Assembly: GCF_014641655.1 (NCBI RefSeq)
Contig: NZ_BMID01000001.1
Span: 2,322,427-2,386,426 of the forward strand
Direction of reading: 5' to 3'
Origin: Pseudoblastomonas marina
GTDB taxonomy: Bacteria; Pseudomonadota; Alphaproteobacteria; Sphingomonadales; Sphingomonadaceae
Length of the DNA: 64,000 bases
Position numbers and translations under genes: made by a program. The stretch's first letter is position 1. Every line of letters starts with the position of its first letter. The notes below the pieces were generated by a model. It saw nothing but the letters and a program-made list of their open reading frames with translations, did no database searches and was not told the DNA's origin. This document shows positions 11,793 to 20,453 of this stretch, piece by piece.

Positions 11793-11851
11793 GACACATT
11801 CGACCAGCCCTGGCAGCCCTTACGGCCAGGCCGATCTCCGATTCATGTGTC
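11793..11851 (-). promoter_or_regulatory. Structured 5' leader of rpmI-rplT (candidate L20 autoregulatory element)
   Basis: Two nested perfect helices lie between the promoter region and rpmI. The outer one pairs 11793-11799 (GACACAT) with 11845-11851 (ATGTGTC), and the inner one pairs 11809-11814 (CCTGGC) with 11825-11830 (GCCAGG). The arrangement is a helix-internal loop-hairpin RNA ending about 10 nt before the Shine-Dalgarno. Autoregulation by L20 is known from E. coli and Bacillus; applying it here is inference. Confidence 0.5.
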
Positions 11852-11864
11852 GGTGAAGGCCGCG

Positions 11865-11892
11865 CAGATAGCGTTTTGCGCGACAAATGCAA
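11865..11892 (-). promoter_or_regulatory. Weak candidate promoter for rpmI-rplT
   Basis: On the minus strand TTGCAT and TATCTG are separated by 16 bp just after the stop of the upstream SDR gene. The match to consensus is modest and the call rests mainly on position. Confidence 0.3.
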
Positions 11893-11893
11893 G

Positions 11894-12634
11894 TCAGAAG
11901 TGGGTCAGGTACCCGCCATCGACCGCCAGCGTCTGCCCGGTGATGTAGCTCGCTTGCGGCGAAGCGAGGAAGGCCACCGCGCCGGCGATTTCGTCCGGCG
12001 CGCCCCAGCGACCGAGCGAGGTTCGGCGCGCGAGATGCGCGGCGATCTCGGGATCGTCGACCATTTCGGCATTGGCCTCGGTCGCGAAATAGCCCGGAGC
12101 AACCGCGTTGACCGTGATTGCGTGCTCACCCAGTTCCGCGGCCAGCGCCCTTGTGAGCGCGGCCAGCCCGCCCTTGCTTGCGGTGTAGAGCACGTCTCCG
12201 CGCGCGATATCGGCGGCGATCGAGGTGATATTGACGATCCGCCCATAGCCCCGCGCGCGCATCAGCGGCACTGCGCGACGTGCAAGGTCGAACGGCGCGA
12301 CCAGGTTGACGTCGAGCATTGCCGCCATGTCGCGTCGCGCCAGCCGGTCGAGCGGGCGTCGGTCGCGCTGGCCGACATTGTTGACGAGGATGTCGAGACC
12401 ATCGGCAGCAAGTCCGGCGAAGGTCGCCGCGGTCGCGGCATCTTCTGCGATATCGAAGGCGAGCGGGCGGGCACGCGGGCCGATCCGCTCCGCCGCCGCA
12501 CGCAGCGCCCCATCGTCGCGTCCGTTGAGCCAGACCGTCGCCCCACGCTCGTGCAACCGCGCCGCGATCTCGAAGCCGAGCCCGCGTGCGGCGCCCGTCA
12601 CGAGCGCGATCCTGCCGTCCAGTTCGCCTGTCAT
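11894..12634 (-). CDS. SDR family oxidoreductase (3-oxoacyl-ACP reductase / gluconate 5-dehydrogenase-like)
   Basis: This is a 246-residue classical SDR. It has TGAARGLGFEIA (cofactor loop), NNVGQRDRRPLD (NNxG variant), the catalytic Ser in NITSIAAD, YTASKGG (YxxxK) and a C-terminal GQTLAVDGGY. The fold and cofactor binding are clear, but the substrate is not, as FabG-like and gluconate 5-dehydrogenase-like proteins share this profile. It starts 1 bp after the stop of the preceding SDR, so the two form an operon and may act in one pathway or on related hydroxy/keto substrates. Confidence 0.92.
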   Translation of the reverse strand: MTGELDGRIALVTGAARGLGFEIAARLHERGATVWLNGRDDGALRAAAERIGPRARPLAFDIAEDAATAATFAGLAADGLDILVNNVGQRDRRPLDRLARRDMAAMLDVNLVAPFDLARRAVPLMRARGYGRIVNITSIAADIARGDVLYTASKGGLAALTRALAAELGEHAITVNAVAPGYFATEANAEMVDDPEIAAHLARRTSLGRWGAPDEIAGAVAFLASPQASYITGQTLAVDGGYLTHF

Positions 12635-12635
12635 G

Positions 12636-13400
12636 TCAGTCTTCGTAGATCATCTTGGCCGTCATGCCACCATCGACGTTGAGATGCTGCCCGGTGACGA
12701 ATCCCGCGGCGTGGAAATAGGCGACCGCTTCGGCGATGTCTTCAGGCCTGCCGACGCGCCCCACGGGGTGCTGCGCGCGATCCTTCTTGCGATGATCGGG
12801 AACGCTGCGTTGCGATTCCTTCTGCCAAGGGCCGGTCTCGATCCAGCCCGGGCGGATCGCGTTCACCCGAATATCGGGCCCGAGCGACACCGCCATGGAA
12901 TGCGTCAGCGCATCGATCCCACCCTTCGATGCGGCATAGGCGAAGGTGTCGGGTTCGCTCATCACCGCGCGGGTGGAAGATATGTTGGCAATACTCGCAC
13001 CCTCCCCCCGCCGCAGCAGAGGCACCGCGGCGCGGCTGACGAGGAAGGCAGCGGTCAGGCAGGCGTCGATCCAGCGCTGCCAATCGGTCAGCGCGAGATC
13101 CTCGAGCGGACCGCAATAGGGATCGGCGATCGCGGCATTGTTGACGAGGCAGGCGAGCGGGTCGTCCCCGAGCCAGTCGCCGATCTGCGCAAACGCCTTC
13201 GCGACCGCATCCTCGACACCCACGTCGCACGCGATCAGCAATGCGCTGTCCTGCGGGAGGGCGGCGCGCAGTTCGGCCAGCGCCTCCTCGTCGGTATCGA
13301 GCCCGATCACGCGCCAGCCGAGGCCGTGGAAGTGGGTCAGCACGGCCCGGCCGATGCCGTTGCCCGCGCCGGTCACGAGGATCGTCTGCTTGTCTGCCAT
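12636..13400 (-). CDS. SDR family oxidoreductase
   Basis: This is a 254-residue classical SDR with TGAGNGIGRAVL near the N-terminus, NNAAIADPY, the catalytic Ser in NISSTRAVMS, the YAASKGG active site and a terminal GQHLNVDGGM. An acidic residue at the end of beta-2 (IGLDTDEEAL) favours NAD over NADP. A basic insert, KESQRSVPDHRKKDRAQHPV, follows the PGWIETGPW loop and probably shapes the substrate lid. It is the first gene of a two-SDR unit. Substrate unknown. Confidence 0.91.
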   Translation of the reverse strand: MADKQTILVTGAGNGIGRAVLTHFHGLGWRVIGLDTDEEALAELRAALPQDSALLIACDVGVEDAVAKAFAQIGDWLGDDPLACLVNNAAIADPYCGPLEDLALTDWQRWIDACLTAAFLVSRAAVPLLRRGEGASIANISSTRAVMSEPDTFAYAASKGGIDALTHSMAVSLGPDIRVNAIRPGWIETGPWQKESQRSVPDHRKKDRAQHPVGRVGRPEDIAEAVAYFHAAGFVTGQHLNVDGGMTAKMIYED

Positions 13401-13436
13401 GGGCCTGTAACGCCCCGGGCCGAAACAAGGTTTCGC

Positions 13437-13466
13437 AAAAGAAAGGGGCGCCGAAACCGGCGCCCC
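13437..13466 (-). terminator. Rho-independent terminator after the outer-membrane protein gene
   Basis: On the minus strand GGGGCGCCG and CGGCGCCCC pair perfectly around a 4-nt loop, followed by TTTCTTTT. It lies 24 bp beyond the stop at 13491. Confidence 0.88.
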
Positions 13467-13490
13467 TCGAGCAAGTGTCGATCGGTAGGC

Positions 13491-14120
13491 TTAGAAACGG
13501 ACGCCGAAGGCGACCCCGCCGCTCACGCGCTGGAAATCGAAGCTGTAGAGATCGTAGTTCTCGCCGATGCCGAGCTCGACGCGGCCATAGGCGTTGCTGC
13601 CGAAGCCCTGCTCGTAGCCGAAGGCGAACTGATAGCCGCCGCCGGTTTCGCTCTCGTCGAGCGTGACCGGACCGAACACCGGGTCGTTGAACGTGCCTTC
13701 GACCGCGATCGTCTGCTGCGAATAACCCGCCTTGGCGTAGAACTGGCTGTTGGTACCCGACGCAAATCCGGCATGCAGGCCGGCGACGAAATAGCCGTCG
13801 CTCGACACGCACAACCCGCCGTCGCATTCCTCGACGCTCGAGGCTTCGTAGCTCACGAACGGACCGATCGCGACCGTGTCGCTGACCGCGATGTCGTAAC
13901 CGATCTCGCCGCCGAATGCGACGCCCGAGCCGAGCTCGTAATTGATACCGGCCGCTTCGTCGGGATCGTTGATCCGCTCCCACAGGATGCGGCCTTCGAG
14001 CCGCAGACCGTCACGTGCAAACGGAACCGGCTCGTCATCGTAATAGTCACCCGTTTCCTGCGCGAAGGCAGGCACGGGCAGCAGGGCGACGCAGGCCACC
14101 GCAACAAGCAATTTCTTCAT
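13491..14120 (-). CDS. Outer-membrane beta-barrel protein, function unknown
   Basis: The 209-residue protein has a clear signal peptide (KKLLVAVACVALLPVPAFA, cleavage before QETGD). The rest is made of amphipathic, Gly/Tyr-rich strands such as GVAFGGEIGYDIAV, GYFVAGLHAGFASG and YGRVELGIGENYDLY, and it ends in FGVRF with a terminal Phe. This is the pattern of small 8-10-stranded OmpA/OmpW-like barrels. A CDGGLC motif near residue 95 may form a disulfide in a surface loop. It is monocistronic, with its own strong terminator. No enzymatic motif was seen. Confidence 0.8.
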   Translation of the reverse strand: MKKLLVAVACVALLPVPAFAQETGDYYDDEPVPFARDGLRLEGRILWERINDPDEAAGINYELGSGVAFGGEIGYDIAVSDTVAIGPFVSYEASSVEECDGGLCVSSDGYFVAGLHAGFASGTNSQFYAKAGYSQQTIAVEGTFNDPVFGPVTLDESETGGGYQFAFGYEQGFGSNAYGRVELGIGENYDLYSFDFQRVSGGVAFGVRF

Positions 14121-14229
14121 CGAATGAAACCCTCTTCAAGCCCCCCGATTGGCGGGCGGGAATTCGGATAGCGGGCTGATCCTGAACGGCAATCGCATAA
14201 ACGTCGCGGCACTGCAGGTGGCGCGCGAT

Positions 14230-15033
14230 TCAGTGCGAGTGTTGCACGTTCGCCATGGCCTCGAGCACGTCCTCGAGCCGCGCCGGGTCGCCGAGCGCCA
14301 GAACGGTGCCGTCGCTGTCGCGATCGAGCGGGTTGCCCTGCCAGTCGCTCATCGTGCCGCCGGCACCTTCGACCACCGGAACCAGCGCGGCGTAATCGTA
14401 GATCGCGAGTCCCGCCTCGCAGACGATATCGAGGTGGCCGCCCGCGAGCAGGCCGTAATTGTAGCAATCACCGCCATAGACGATCGTCCCCTGACGCTCG
14501 TTGCCGCCGACGCTGGAGGCAAGCTGCATGTAGGGTTCGGCCTCGTCGGCGGAGAAATAATGCGGACTACTGGTCGCCAGAACGGCCTCGTCAAGCGACT
14601 TGCAGCTGCGCGCGCGCACCGGCGCACCGTTGAAAGTCGTGCCCTCGCCGATCCGGCCCGCCCAGCGTTCGCCGACGATCGGCTGGTCGATGATCCCGAG
14701 CACCGGCCAGCCATCCTGCAGCAGGGCGATCAGCGTGCCGAAGATCGGGCGCCCGGCCATGAAGCTGATCGTGCCGTCGATCGGATCGAGCACCCAGCGA
14801 CGCCCGGCGTTCTCATTGGTCAGGCCGTATTCCTCGCCGTGGATCCCGTCATCGGGGCACTCGGCCTCGAGGATCGCGCGGATAGCCTGTTCGGCAGCCT
14901 TGTCGGCTTCGGTGACCGGCGACTTGTCAGGCTTGCGCTCGCTCGCCCATTCACCGCGGAACATCGGCCGAATGACCTCTCCCGCCGCGTCGGCAAGGCG
15001 GTGGGCGAGTTTCAGGTCGTCCACGCTCGCCAT
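14230..15033 (-). CDS. hisN: Inositol monophosphatase-fold phosphatase, probable histidinol-phosphatase
   Basis: This is a 267-residue IMPase-superfamily enzyme with metal-binding motifs GEEYGL (about residue 70), WVLDPIDGTISF (about 84-95) and YDYAALVPVVEGAGG (about 210). The spacing and the FMAGRPIFGTL segment after the DPIDGT motif resemble HisN-type histidinol-phosphatases, which carry out the eighth step of histidine synthesis in many Actinobacteria and Alphaproteobacteria. I chose the ATG at 15033, one base after the prs stop. Pairing with PRPP synthase supports a histidine role, because histidine synthesis starts from PRPP. An inositol- or nucleotide-phosphatase activity cannot be excluded. 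Confidence 0.85.
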   Translation of the reverse strand: MASVDDLKLAHRLADAAGEVIRPMFRGEWASERKPDKSPVTEADKAAEQAIRAILEAECPDDGIHGEEYGLTNENAGRRWVLDPIDGTISFMAGRPIFGTLIALLQDGWPVLGIIDQPIVGERWAGRIGEGTTFNGAPVRARSCKSLDEAVLATSSPHYFSADEAEPYMQLASSVGGNERQGTIVYGGDCYNYGLLAGGHLDIVCEAGLAIYDYAALVPVVEGAGGTMSDWQGNPLDRDSDGTVLALGDPARLEDVLEAMANVQHSH

Positions 15034-15034
15034 G

Positions 15035-15970
15035 TCAGTCGAACAGCGAGCTGACCGAGCTTTCGTCGGCGATGCGGCGGACGGCTTCGCCGATGAGCGG
15101 AGCGATGGTGAGATAGCGGATGCGCTTGCTATCGCTGGCTGCATCGGTCGCGCGGATCGTGTCGGTGACGACCAGTTCGGTCAGCGAGCTCTTGTCGACC
15201 CGCGCCACCGCGCCGCCCGAAAGCACGCCGTGGGTAATATAGGCGGCGACCGACTTGGCACCCTGTTCGAGCAGGGCTTCGGCCGCGTTGCACAGCGTGC
15301 CGCCCGAATCGATAATGTCGTCGATGAGGATGCAGTGGCGGCCCTTCACGTCGCCGATGATGTTCATCACCTCGGATTCGCCGGGGCGATCGCGGCGCTT
15401 GTCGACGATCGCCAGCGGGGCGTTGTCCAGCCGCTTGGCGAGCGCGCGGGCGCGCACCACGCCGCCGACATCGGGCGAGACCACCATCAGGTCCTGGTCG
15501 CCGTATCGCGCCTGGATATCGGCCGCCATCACTGGCGCAGCATAGAGATTGTCGGTCGGGATATCGAAGAAGCCCTGGATCTGCCCGGCATGCAGGTCGA
15601 CCGAGAGCACGCGGTCGGCGCCCGCCTCGGTGATCAAATTCGCCACCAGCTTGGCCGAGATCGGCGTGCGCGGGCCGGGCTTCCGGTCCTGCCGGGCGTA
15701 GCCGAAATAGGGGATCACGGCGGTGATCCGCTGCGCCGAAGCGCGGCGCAGCGCGTCGATGCAGATCAGCAGTTCCATGAGGTTGTCGTTCGCGGGAAAG
15801 CTGGTCGACTGGATCAGGAATACATCCTCGCCGCGCACGTTTTCATGGATCTCGACGAAGATTTCCTCGTCGGCGAAGCGGCGCACCGAGGCATCGGTCA
15901 GAGGCATTTCGAGATAGCCCGCGATCGCCCGCGCCAGCGGCAGGTTCGAGTTGGCCGACATGATCTTCAT
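15035..15970 (-). CDS. prs: Ribose-phosphate pyrophosphokinase (PRPP synthase)
   Basis: This enzyme makes 5-phosphoribosyl 1-pyrophosphate from ribose 5-phosphate and ATP, feeding purine, pyrimidine, His, Trp and NAD synthesis. The 311-residue length is typical. It shows the ATP-flexible loop YARQDRK (about 94-100), the [15 protein letters not shown] segment and the PRPP-binding loop [10 protein letters not shown] (about 215-224). It is followed after one base by the hisN-type phosphatase and preceded by an 82-bp gap after glpX. Confidence 0.98.
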   Translation of the reverse strand: MKIMSANSNLPLARAIAGYLEMPLTDASVRRFADEEIFVEIHENVRGEDVFLIQSTSFPANDNLMELLICIDALRRASAQRITAVIPYFGYARQDRKPGPRTPISAKLVANLITEAGADRVLSVDLHAGQIQGFFDIPTDNLYAAPVMAADIQARYGDQDLMVVSPDVGGVVRARALAKRLDNAPLAIVDKRRDRPGESEVMNIIGDVKGRHCILIDDIIDSGGTLCNAAEALLEQGAKSVAAYITHGVLSGGAVARVDKSSLTELVVTDTIRATDAASDSKRIRYLTIAPLIGEAVRRIADESSVSSLFD

Positions 15971-16052
15971 GAGAGGTATTCCTGTAATTGCGCCGCGATT
16001 CGGTACGGACTTAGCGGAGCGGTCGCCCGGACGACAGCGCCGCGGGGCGGTT

Positions 16053-17036
16053 TTACCCCTTGTGGTGCTCGCCCCTGATCCAGCGCACAGTGCCGCTCGA
16101 GGCGCGCATCACCACGCTTTCGGTGGTCATCTTGCCACCGCGCAGGCGCTTGACCCCTTCGAGCAGCGAGCCGTCGGTCACGCCGGTCGCGGCAAAGATG
16201 CAATCGCCGCGGGCGAGTTCGTCGAGCTTGTATATCTTGTCGAAATCCTCGTCCGCGATGCCCCATTTGCGGGCGCGTTCCTTCTCGTCTTCGTTGCGGA
16301 AGACGAGGCGGCCATTGAACTGCCCGCCGACGCAGCGCAGCGCCGCCGCCGCGAGCACGCCTTCGGGCGCACCGCCCTGGCCCATATACATGTCGATCGT
16401 CGTGTCGGGATCGGTCACCGCGATCACGCCCGCGACGTCGCCGTCGCCGATCAGCACCACGCCGCAGCCGAGACCACGTAGTTCGGCGATCAGGTCGGCA
16501 TGACGATCGCGGTCGAGCACGCAGACCACGATGTCGGACGGATCGACGCCCTTGGCCTGGGCCACCGCCTTGACGTTTTCGGTCGGCGACTTGGCGAGGT
16601 CGATGATGTCCTCCGGATAGCCGGGGCCAACCGCGAGCTTGTCCATGTAGGTGTCCGGCGCGTTAAGCAGGCAGCCTTCTTCCGCCGCTGCCAGCACGGC
16701 CAGCGCGTTGGGCCCGGCCTTGGCGGTGATGGTCGTGCCCTCGAGCGGATCGAGCGCGATATCGATCTTGGGGCCCTTGCCCGGCGCCCCGCCGACCTTC
16801 TCGCCGATATACAGCATCGGAGCCTCGTCGCGTTCGCCCTCGCCGATCACCACGGTGCCGTCCATGTAGAGCTCGTCGAAGGCCTTGCGCATCGCTTCGA
16901 CAGCGGCGGCATCGGCGGCCTTCTCATCGCCACGTCCGACCAGTTTGGAAGCGGCGACGGCGGCGGCTTCGGTCACGCGCACCATTTCGAGGACGAGGAC
17001 GCGATCGAGCACTTTGCTCGGCGTAAGATCGGACAT
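16053..17036 (-). CDS. glpX: Class II fructose-1,6-bisphosphatase
   Basis: GlpX is a gluconeogenic phosphatase that converts fructose 1,6-bisphosphate to fructose 6-phosphate. The 327-residue sequence contains [18 protein letters not shown], the metal-site motif ALDPLEGTT and [20 protein letters not shown], all typical of GlpX. I chose the ATG at 17036 because GGGAG lies 5 nt upstream; a GTG two codons earlier (17042) is possible but less well spaced. It is divergent from the exported hypothetical protein at 17100. Confidence 0.97.
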   Translation of the reverse strand: MSDLTPSKVLDRVLVLEMVRVTEAAAVAASKLVGRGDEKAADAAAVEAMRKAFDELYMDGTVVIGEGERDEAPMLYIGEKVGGAPGKGPKIDIALDPLEGTTITAKAGPNALAVLAAAEEGCLLNAPDTYMDKLAVGPGYPEDIIDLAKSPTENVKAVAQAKGVDPSDIVVCVLDRDRHADLIAELRGLGCGVVLIGDGDVAGVIAVTDPDTTIDMYMGQGGAPEGVLAAAALRCVGGQFNGRLVFRNEDEKERARKWGIADEDFDKIYKLDELARGDCIFAATGVTDGSLLEGVKRLRGGKMTTESVVMRASSGTVRWIRGEHHKG

Positions 17037-17099
17037 GTTCACTCCCTATTCAGCGCCGGAACGCACGTTCGCCTGCGCGCTTAGAGAGGGGGCCGCAGC

Positions 17100-17621
17100 T
17101 TGTCGAGAATTCGCTTGTCGCTGGGCGGGGCTTTGCTCGCGTTCGCCGTTCCGCTGTCGGCCCAAGGCGTTCCTTCGGACGAAGACGACGGCGCCGAAGC
17201 CGGGCTCACCGCCGACGAAGTGCTCGCCGAGAGCGAACCGGTCGTCGGCCCGCCGCTGCCGCCCGAATGCGAGGCCGACCCGCTCAACAACACCGTGGTC
17301 ATCTGCGCCCCGCGCGATGACGAGCAGTTCCGCGTGCCGCGACGGATCGATCCCGAGCGCGTGGATGCCTATGGCGACGTACCGCGCGCACCCGACGTGT
17401 TCGGCATTCCCAATCACGGCATCCCGATCCCGTTCGGAAGCGTCCCTGAGCCGGTCCTGATCATCGACCTCGAGGCGATTCCCGAAGCGCCGCCCGGCTC
17501 GGACGCCGATCGCGTGGCGCGCGGACTTGCCCCGCGCGGCGATGACAATGGCGGCGGACGCCGCGATCCGGCGACGCGGATCGAGCCCGACGAGGCGCCC
17601 GCTGATGCTCCCGAAAACTAG
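17100..17621 (+). CDS. Exported hypothetical protein, TTG start
   Basis: This 173-residue protein of unknown function appears to start at TTG (17100), preceded by GAGAGGGGG. No ATG or GTG before the signal peptide fits. Residues 1-22 (RIRLSLGGALLAFAVPLSAQ) form a standard signal peptide. The mature protein is acidic and Pro-rich and lacks predicted helices. A central ADPLNNTVVICAPRDDEQFR motif contains its second cysteine; with the one in PPECEADP it could form a disulfide. Sphingomonads often have exported proteins with a similar VV-C-(G/A)-R core of no assigned function. It converges on the exported protein at 17634. Confidence 0.75.
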   Translation: MSRIRLSLGGALLAFAVPLSAQGVPSDEDDGAEAGLTADEVLAESEPVVGPPLPPECEADPLNNTVVICAPRDDEQFRVPRRIDPERVDAYGDVPRAPDVFGIPNHGIPIPFGSVPEPVLIIDLEAIPEAPPGSDADRVARGLAPRGDDNGGGRRDPATRIEPDEAPADAPEN

Positions 17622-17633
17622 GCCGGACGCGGA

Positions 17634-18476
17634 TCAGCGCGTGCGATTGCAAGACCCCAGCTGCTCCATCACGAACGCATAGTCCTCCGCGGCCTTCTGC
17701 GAATCAGCGCGGGTGGCCGACAGGTCGTTCGCACGCGGCAAGGTATCGGGCAGCGCGCAGGCGAGACGATACCACACCAGCGTCTCGCGCCGCGGCGGAT
17801 TGTTCACGTCGGCCACCAGCTCGGTGAAGGAAACGCCCCAGCGGCGCGGCTGGTTCGGGCGACGGCGCACGGTGATCGCGGCCGATTCGCCGCCCGCCTC
17901 GAGGAATATCTGCGTCTCGCCCTCGCCGGCGAGGTTGCCGGGCACGTGGATCGTCTCGCGCACGCCGGTGACGACCGGGGGCGCATCGTCCGCCGCGAGT
18001 TCCTGCAGGATGTTGATCGTCGCAGGGACCAGCATTGGGTCAGCCGAGGGGAACTGGGCATCGGGCGCGACCAGCTGGAGTTCGCCCGGTCGGCGCGGCA
18101 CCGCGCGCGCGAACAGGAGCTGGCGGGTCTTTTCGATCCGCGGCGGCTTGCCCTTCGCATCGCGCGGCAGGTCGACCAGGTACTTGACCGTCGCCCCGAT
18201 CGGCGAGCGCGCTCCGAGCAGCTGGAGCGTGTCCGCCTCGACATAGAGCCGTGCCATGCCGGGCGCGAGGCCGGGTGTGCGTTCGGGTTCGAGCTCGATC
18301 GCTTCGGTGGGACGGACCTCGATCACGATCGGCGCCGATTCGGCCAGGGCGACGATGTCCGCGTAGGTCAGGTCCGTGCGCGCCGGAGCCTCCTCGGCCG
18401 CGGCCTCGGAAACGAACGGAACGCCCGAGCAGGCCGAAGCAGCGAGGGCGATAGGGGCAAGAAGCGCCTGTTTCAT
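17634..18476 (-). CDS. Exported hypothetical protein (possible lipoprotein)
   Basis: This is a 280-residue protein of unknown function. I chose the ATG at 18476, where KQALLAPIALAASACSG forms a signal peptide. The ASAC site is a poor lipobox (Ala rather than Leu at -3), so either lipidation or signal peptidase I cleavage is possible. The mature part contains ATVKYLVDLPRDAKGKPP, a repeated beta-rich pattern, and a C-terminal block with two cysteines (RLACALPD, QLGSCNRTR). No known enzymatic motif is visible. It is divergent from tonB across a 343-bp spacer. Confidence 0.78.
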   Translation of the reverse strand: MKQALLAPIALAASACSGVPFVSEAAAEEAPARTDLTYADIVALAESAPIVIEVRPTEAIELEPERTPGLAPGMARLYVEADTLQLLGARSPIGATVKYLVDLPRDAKGKPPRIEKTRQLLFARAVPRRPGELQLVAPDAQFPSADPMLVPATINILQELAADDAPPVVTGVRETIHVPGNLAGEGETQIFLEAGGESAAITVRRRPNQPRRWGVSFTELVADVNNPPRRETLVWYRLACALPDTLPRANDLSATRADSQKAAEDYAFVMEQLGSCNRTR

Positions 18477-18819
18477 AGGGATTTGGCGGTCCTTTCGACT
18501 GCGCAATTAAGGTTCGGTTCAAGCCGGACAAGGCGTAATGATAGAACGTCCGGCGCGTGAATCGGGCGTTAACATGAAAGCGTTGCGCCGCCACCATGCA
18601 ACAGCTACAGGCGGCAAATGCGGGCCGTGGGAGCGGCCTTGGCACAGCAGTGCCGCTCGTGGGGACGGGAGCAGATCGGGAACCAATGACCGGTCTCGAG
18701 ACGTTCAGTTACCAAGAGTGGTCAATAACTAACGAAGGCGTTGTGCCTCTCCTCTGTGGGAGGCGCATGCGTCGGGATCGGCTCCCCCGCCGGTCCAATA
18801 GCAGGAGTGATGCGGCTGA
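18477..18819. other. 343-bp intergenic region upstream of tonB
   Basis: This divergent spacer must hold the promoters of the exported protein (minus) and of the tonB-exbBD block (plus). No convincing ORF is present. A perfect 7-bp stem, GAGCGGC (18631-18637) with GCCGCTC (18652-18658), encloses a second, mutually exclusive stem GGCAC/GTGCC (18641-18645 / 18650-18654). This could be a two-state leader hairpin, but no T tract follows it. CCGGAC and GTCCGG form a loose inverted repeat near 18521-18556. I could not assign -35/-10 boxes with confidence. Confidence 0.5.
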
Positions 18820-19497
18820 ATGGCTTACGCTGACCAACAGATGAGCGGGAACAAGGTTACCGCTTTTGTCATCGTTGCTCTCATCCATATCGCCATCGGC
18901 TACGGCCTGATCAGCGGTCTCGCATACGAGGCTGTCGAGAAGATCGCCGAGCGGGTGACGGCAGTGGATATCGAGGAACCGCCGCCCCCGGAGGAAGAGC
19001 CGCCGCCCCCGCCGGAGCCGCAGAAGGACGTGGCCCCGCCGCCGCCGGTTGCACCGCCGGTCCGGGTCAATGTGAACCCAAATCCGCCGCCCGTGCGGAC
19101 GACGCAGATCATCCCGCCGCCGGCCCCGCCGGTGCTGAGGATCCCGCCGCCCGCGCCGGTCGTCGCGCCGCCGCCGCCCCCGCCGCCGCCGCCGCCCGCC
19201 CCTTCGCAGGCGCGTCCGGCCCGGGTGAACATGGGCTCGCTGGGACGTATCCAGCGCGACTATCCGAACCGCGCCCAGCGCGAAGGCCGCGAAGGAACCG
19301 TCACCATGCGGATCACGATCGGTGCCAACGGCCGCGTCAGCGCCTGTTCGGTGACCGGGTCGAGTGGGCATTCCGATCTCGACAGCGCCGCCTGTCGCGG
19401 GATGGAGCGTTATGCGCGCTTTGAACCGGCGCAAAATGCCGCCGGCGACGCGATCAGCGACACCACGACTTTCGCATTTACCTACAGGCTTGACTGA
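18820..19497 (+). CDS. tonB: Energy transducer TonB
   Basis: TonB links the ExbB-ExbD proton channel to outer-membrane receptors. The 225-residue protein has a short cytoplasmic start, one N-terminal membrane anchor (VTAFVIVALIHIAIGYGLISG, about residues 13-33), a long Pro-rich periplasmic spacer (about 55-130) that includes a run of ten prolines, and a C-terminal TonB domain (about 140-225). That domain has YPNRAQREGREGTVTMRI and RFEPAQNAAGDAI, with two cysteines (SACSV, SAACRGM) likely to form a disulfide. AGGAG sits 13 nt before the ATG, a longish spacing; an ATG at 18841 is an alternative. It heads the exbB-exbD-exbD block. Confidence 0.96.
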   Translation: MAYADQQMSGNKVTAFVIVALIHIAIGYGLISGLAYEAVEKIAERVTAVDIEEPPPPEEEPPPPPEPQKDVAPPPPVAPPVRVNVNPNPPPVRTTQIIPPPAPPVLRIPPPAPVVAPPPPPPPPPPAPSQARPARVNMGSLGRIQRDYPNRAQREGREGTVTMRITIGANGRVSACSVTGSSGHSDLDSAACRGMERYARFEPAQNAAGDAISDTTTFAFTYRLD

Positions 19498-19562
19498 GAC
19501 CGGCGGCCGACCACGACCGTCACTTGAAACAAACGACGACTTTTTCGAAGAGGACCTAACCC

Positions 19563-20375
19563 ATGCTGCTTGAAATCCTGGCAACCGCCGCCGCCGAGGG
19601 CGAAGAGATCAAAAACGCTTTCGGTTTCTGGGAAGCGCTCGAGCAGGGCGGCGCCGTCGCCTATGCGACCGTGATCATCCTGGCGATCATGAGCTTCGGC
19701 TCGTTCTTCATCCTGTTCACCAAGTTCTTCGAACAGGCCAAGATCATGCGTCAGTACAAGAAGCTGCGCGGCTCGTTCTGGCGTGCCAGCAGCCTCAAGG
19801 AAGGCGCGACCAAGCTCGAGAAGGACTCGGCCTGGCGCCAGATCGTCGACGACGGCATCGTCGCCGAAGAACAGCACCAGCGGATGACCGACAGCCTCGA
19901 AGCGCATGACTGGCTGCACGGCTCGCTCTCGCGCTCGGAAGATACGATCAACGCCAAGCTCGCTTCGGGCCTGCCGTTCCTCGCCACGGTCGGCGCGACC
20001 TCGCCGTTCATCGGCCTGTTCGGCACGGTCGTCGGTATCTACCGCGCGCTGATTAACATCGGCATCGCCGGTTCGGCTTCGATCGACAAGGTCGCCGGCC
20101 CGGTCGGCGAAGCGCTGATCATGACCGCGCTCGGCCTGCTGGTCGCTGTTCCGGCCGTGCTCGCCTACAACTACCTGCAGGCGCGCAACAAGCGGATCGC
20201 CGAGATGCTGCACGGCTTCTCGACCGACGTGCTCGCCTACATCTCGTCGGACGGCAAGGTGAAGCCGGTCGTGGCCACCGCGGCCCCCGCCAAGGCGACG
20301 TCGGCTGCGAAGCCCGTCCCGGCCAAGGCCGGCGCCCCGGGCACCAGCACCACCACGCCGCCCACCAAGCGCTAA
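19563..20375 (+). CDS. exbB: MotA/TolQ/ExbB family proton channel protein
   Basis: This is the 270-residue channel subunit of the TonB motor. One membrane segment lies near residues 35-58 (YATVIILAIMSFGSFFILF). A cytoplasmic domain follows, then two membrane helices bearing the family signature ATVGATSPFIGLFGTVVGIY (about 140-160) and ALIMTALGLLVAVPAVLAYN (about 182-201). The C-terminus is extended with a low-complexity Ala/Pro/Lys tail (about 235-270), unlike E. coli ExbB. The gene is 65 bp downstream of tonB and 78 bp upstream of exbD1, and a GC-rich hairpin lies in the latter gap. Confidence 0.96.
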   Translation: MLLEILATAAAEGEEIKNAFGFWEALEQGGAVAYATVIILAIMSFGSFFILFTKFFEQAKIMRQYKKLRGSFWRASSLKEGATKLEKDSAWRQIVDDGIVAEEQHQRMTDSLEAHDWLHGSLSRSEDTINAKLASGLPFLATVGATSPFIGLFGTVVGIYRALINIGIAGSASIDKVAGPVGEALIMTALGLLVAVPAVLAYNYLQARNKRIAEMLHGFSTDVLAYISSDGKVKPVVATAAPAKATSAAKPVPAKAGAPGTSTTTPPTKR

Positions 20376-20383
20376 TCGAATAC

Positions 20384-20414
20384 GGGGCGGCGGCCCTAGG
20401 CCCGCCGCCCCTTT
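20384..20414 (+). terminator. Intercistronic hairpin between exbB and exbD (partial terminator/attenuator)
   Basis: GGGGCGGCGG and CCGCCGCCCC pair perfectly over 10 bp around an 8-nt loop and are followed by only three T residues. It lies inside the operon 40 bp before exbD1. It is more likely a partial terminator or an mRNA-stability element than a full stop. Confidence 0.6.
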
Positions 20415-20453
20415 CGAACCCCAATGACTATTTACGTAGACAGGATTTAAGCC

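Noticed and set aside
18985-19200. CCG-rich repeats that could look like a tandem repeat or CRISPR-like array
   Set aside because: They encode the Pro-rich spacer of TonB; spacing is irregular and there are no unique spacers.
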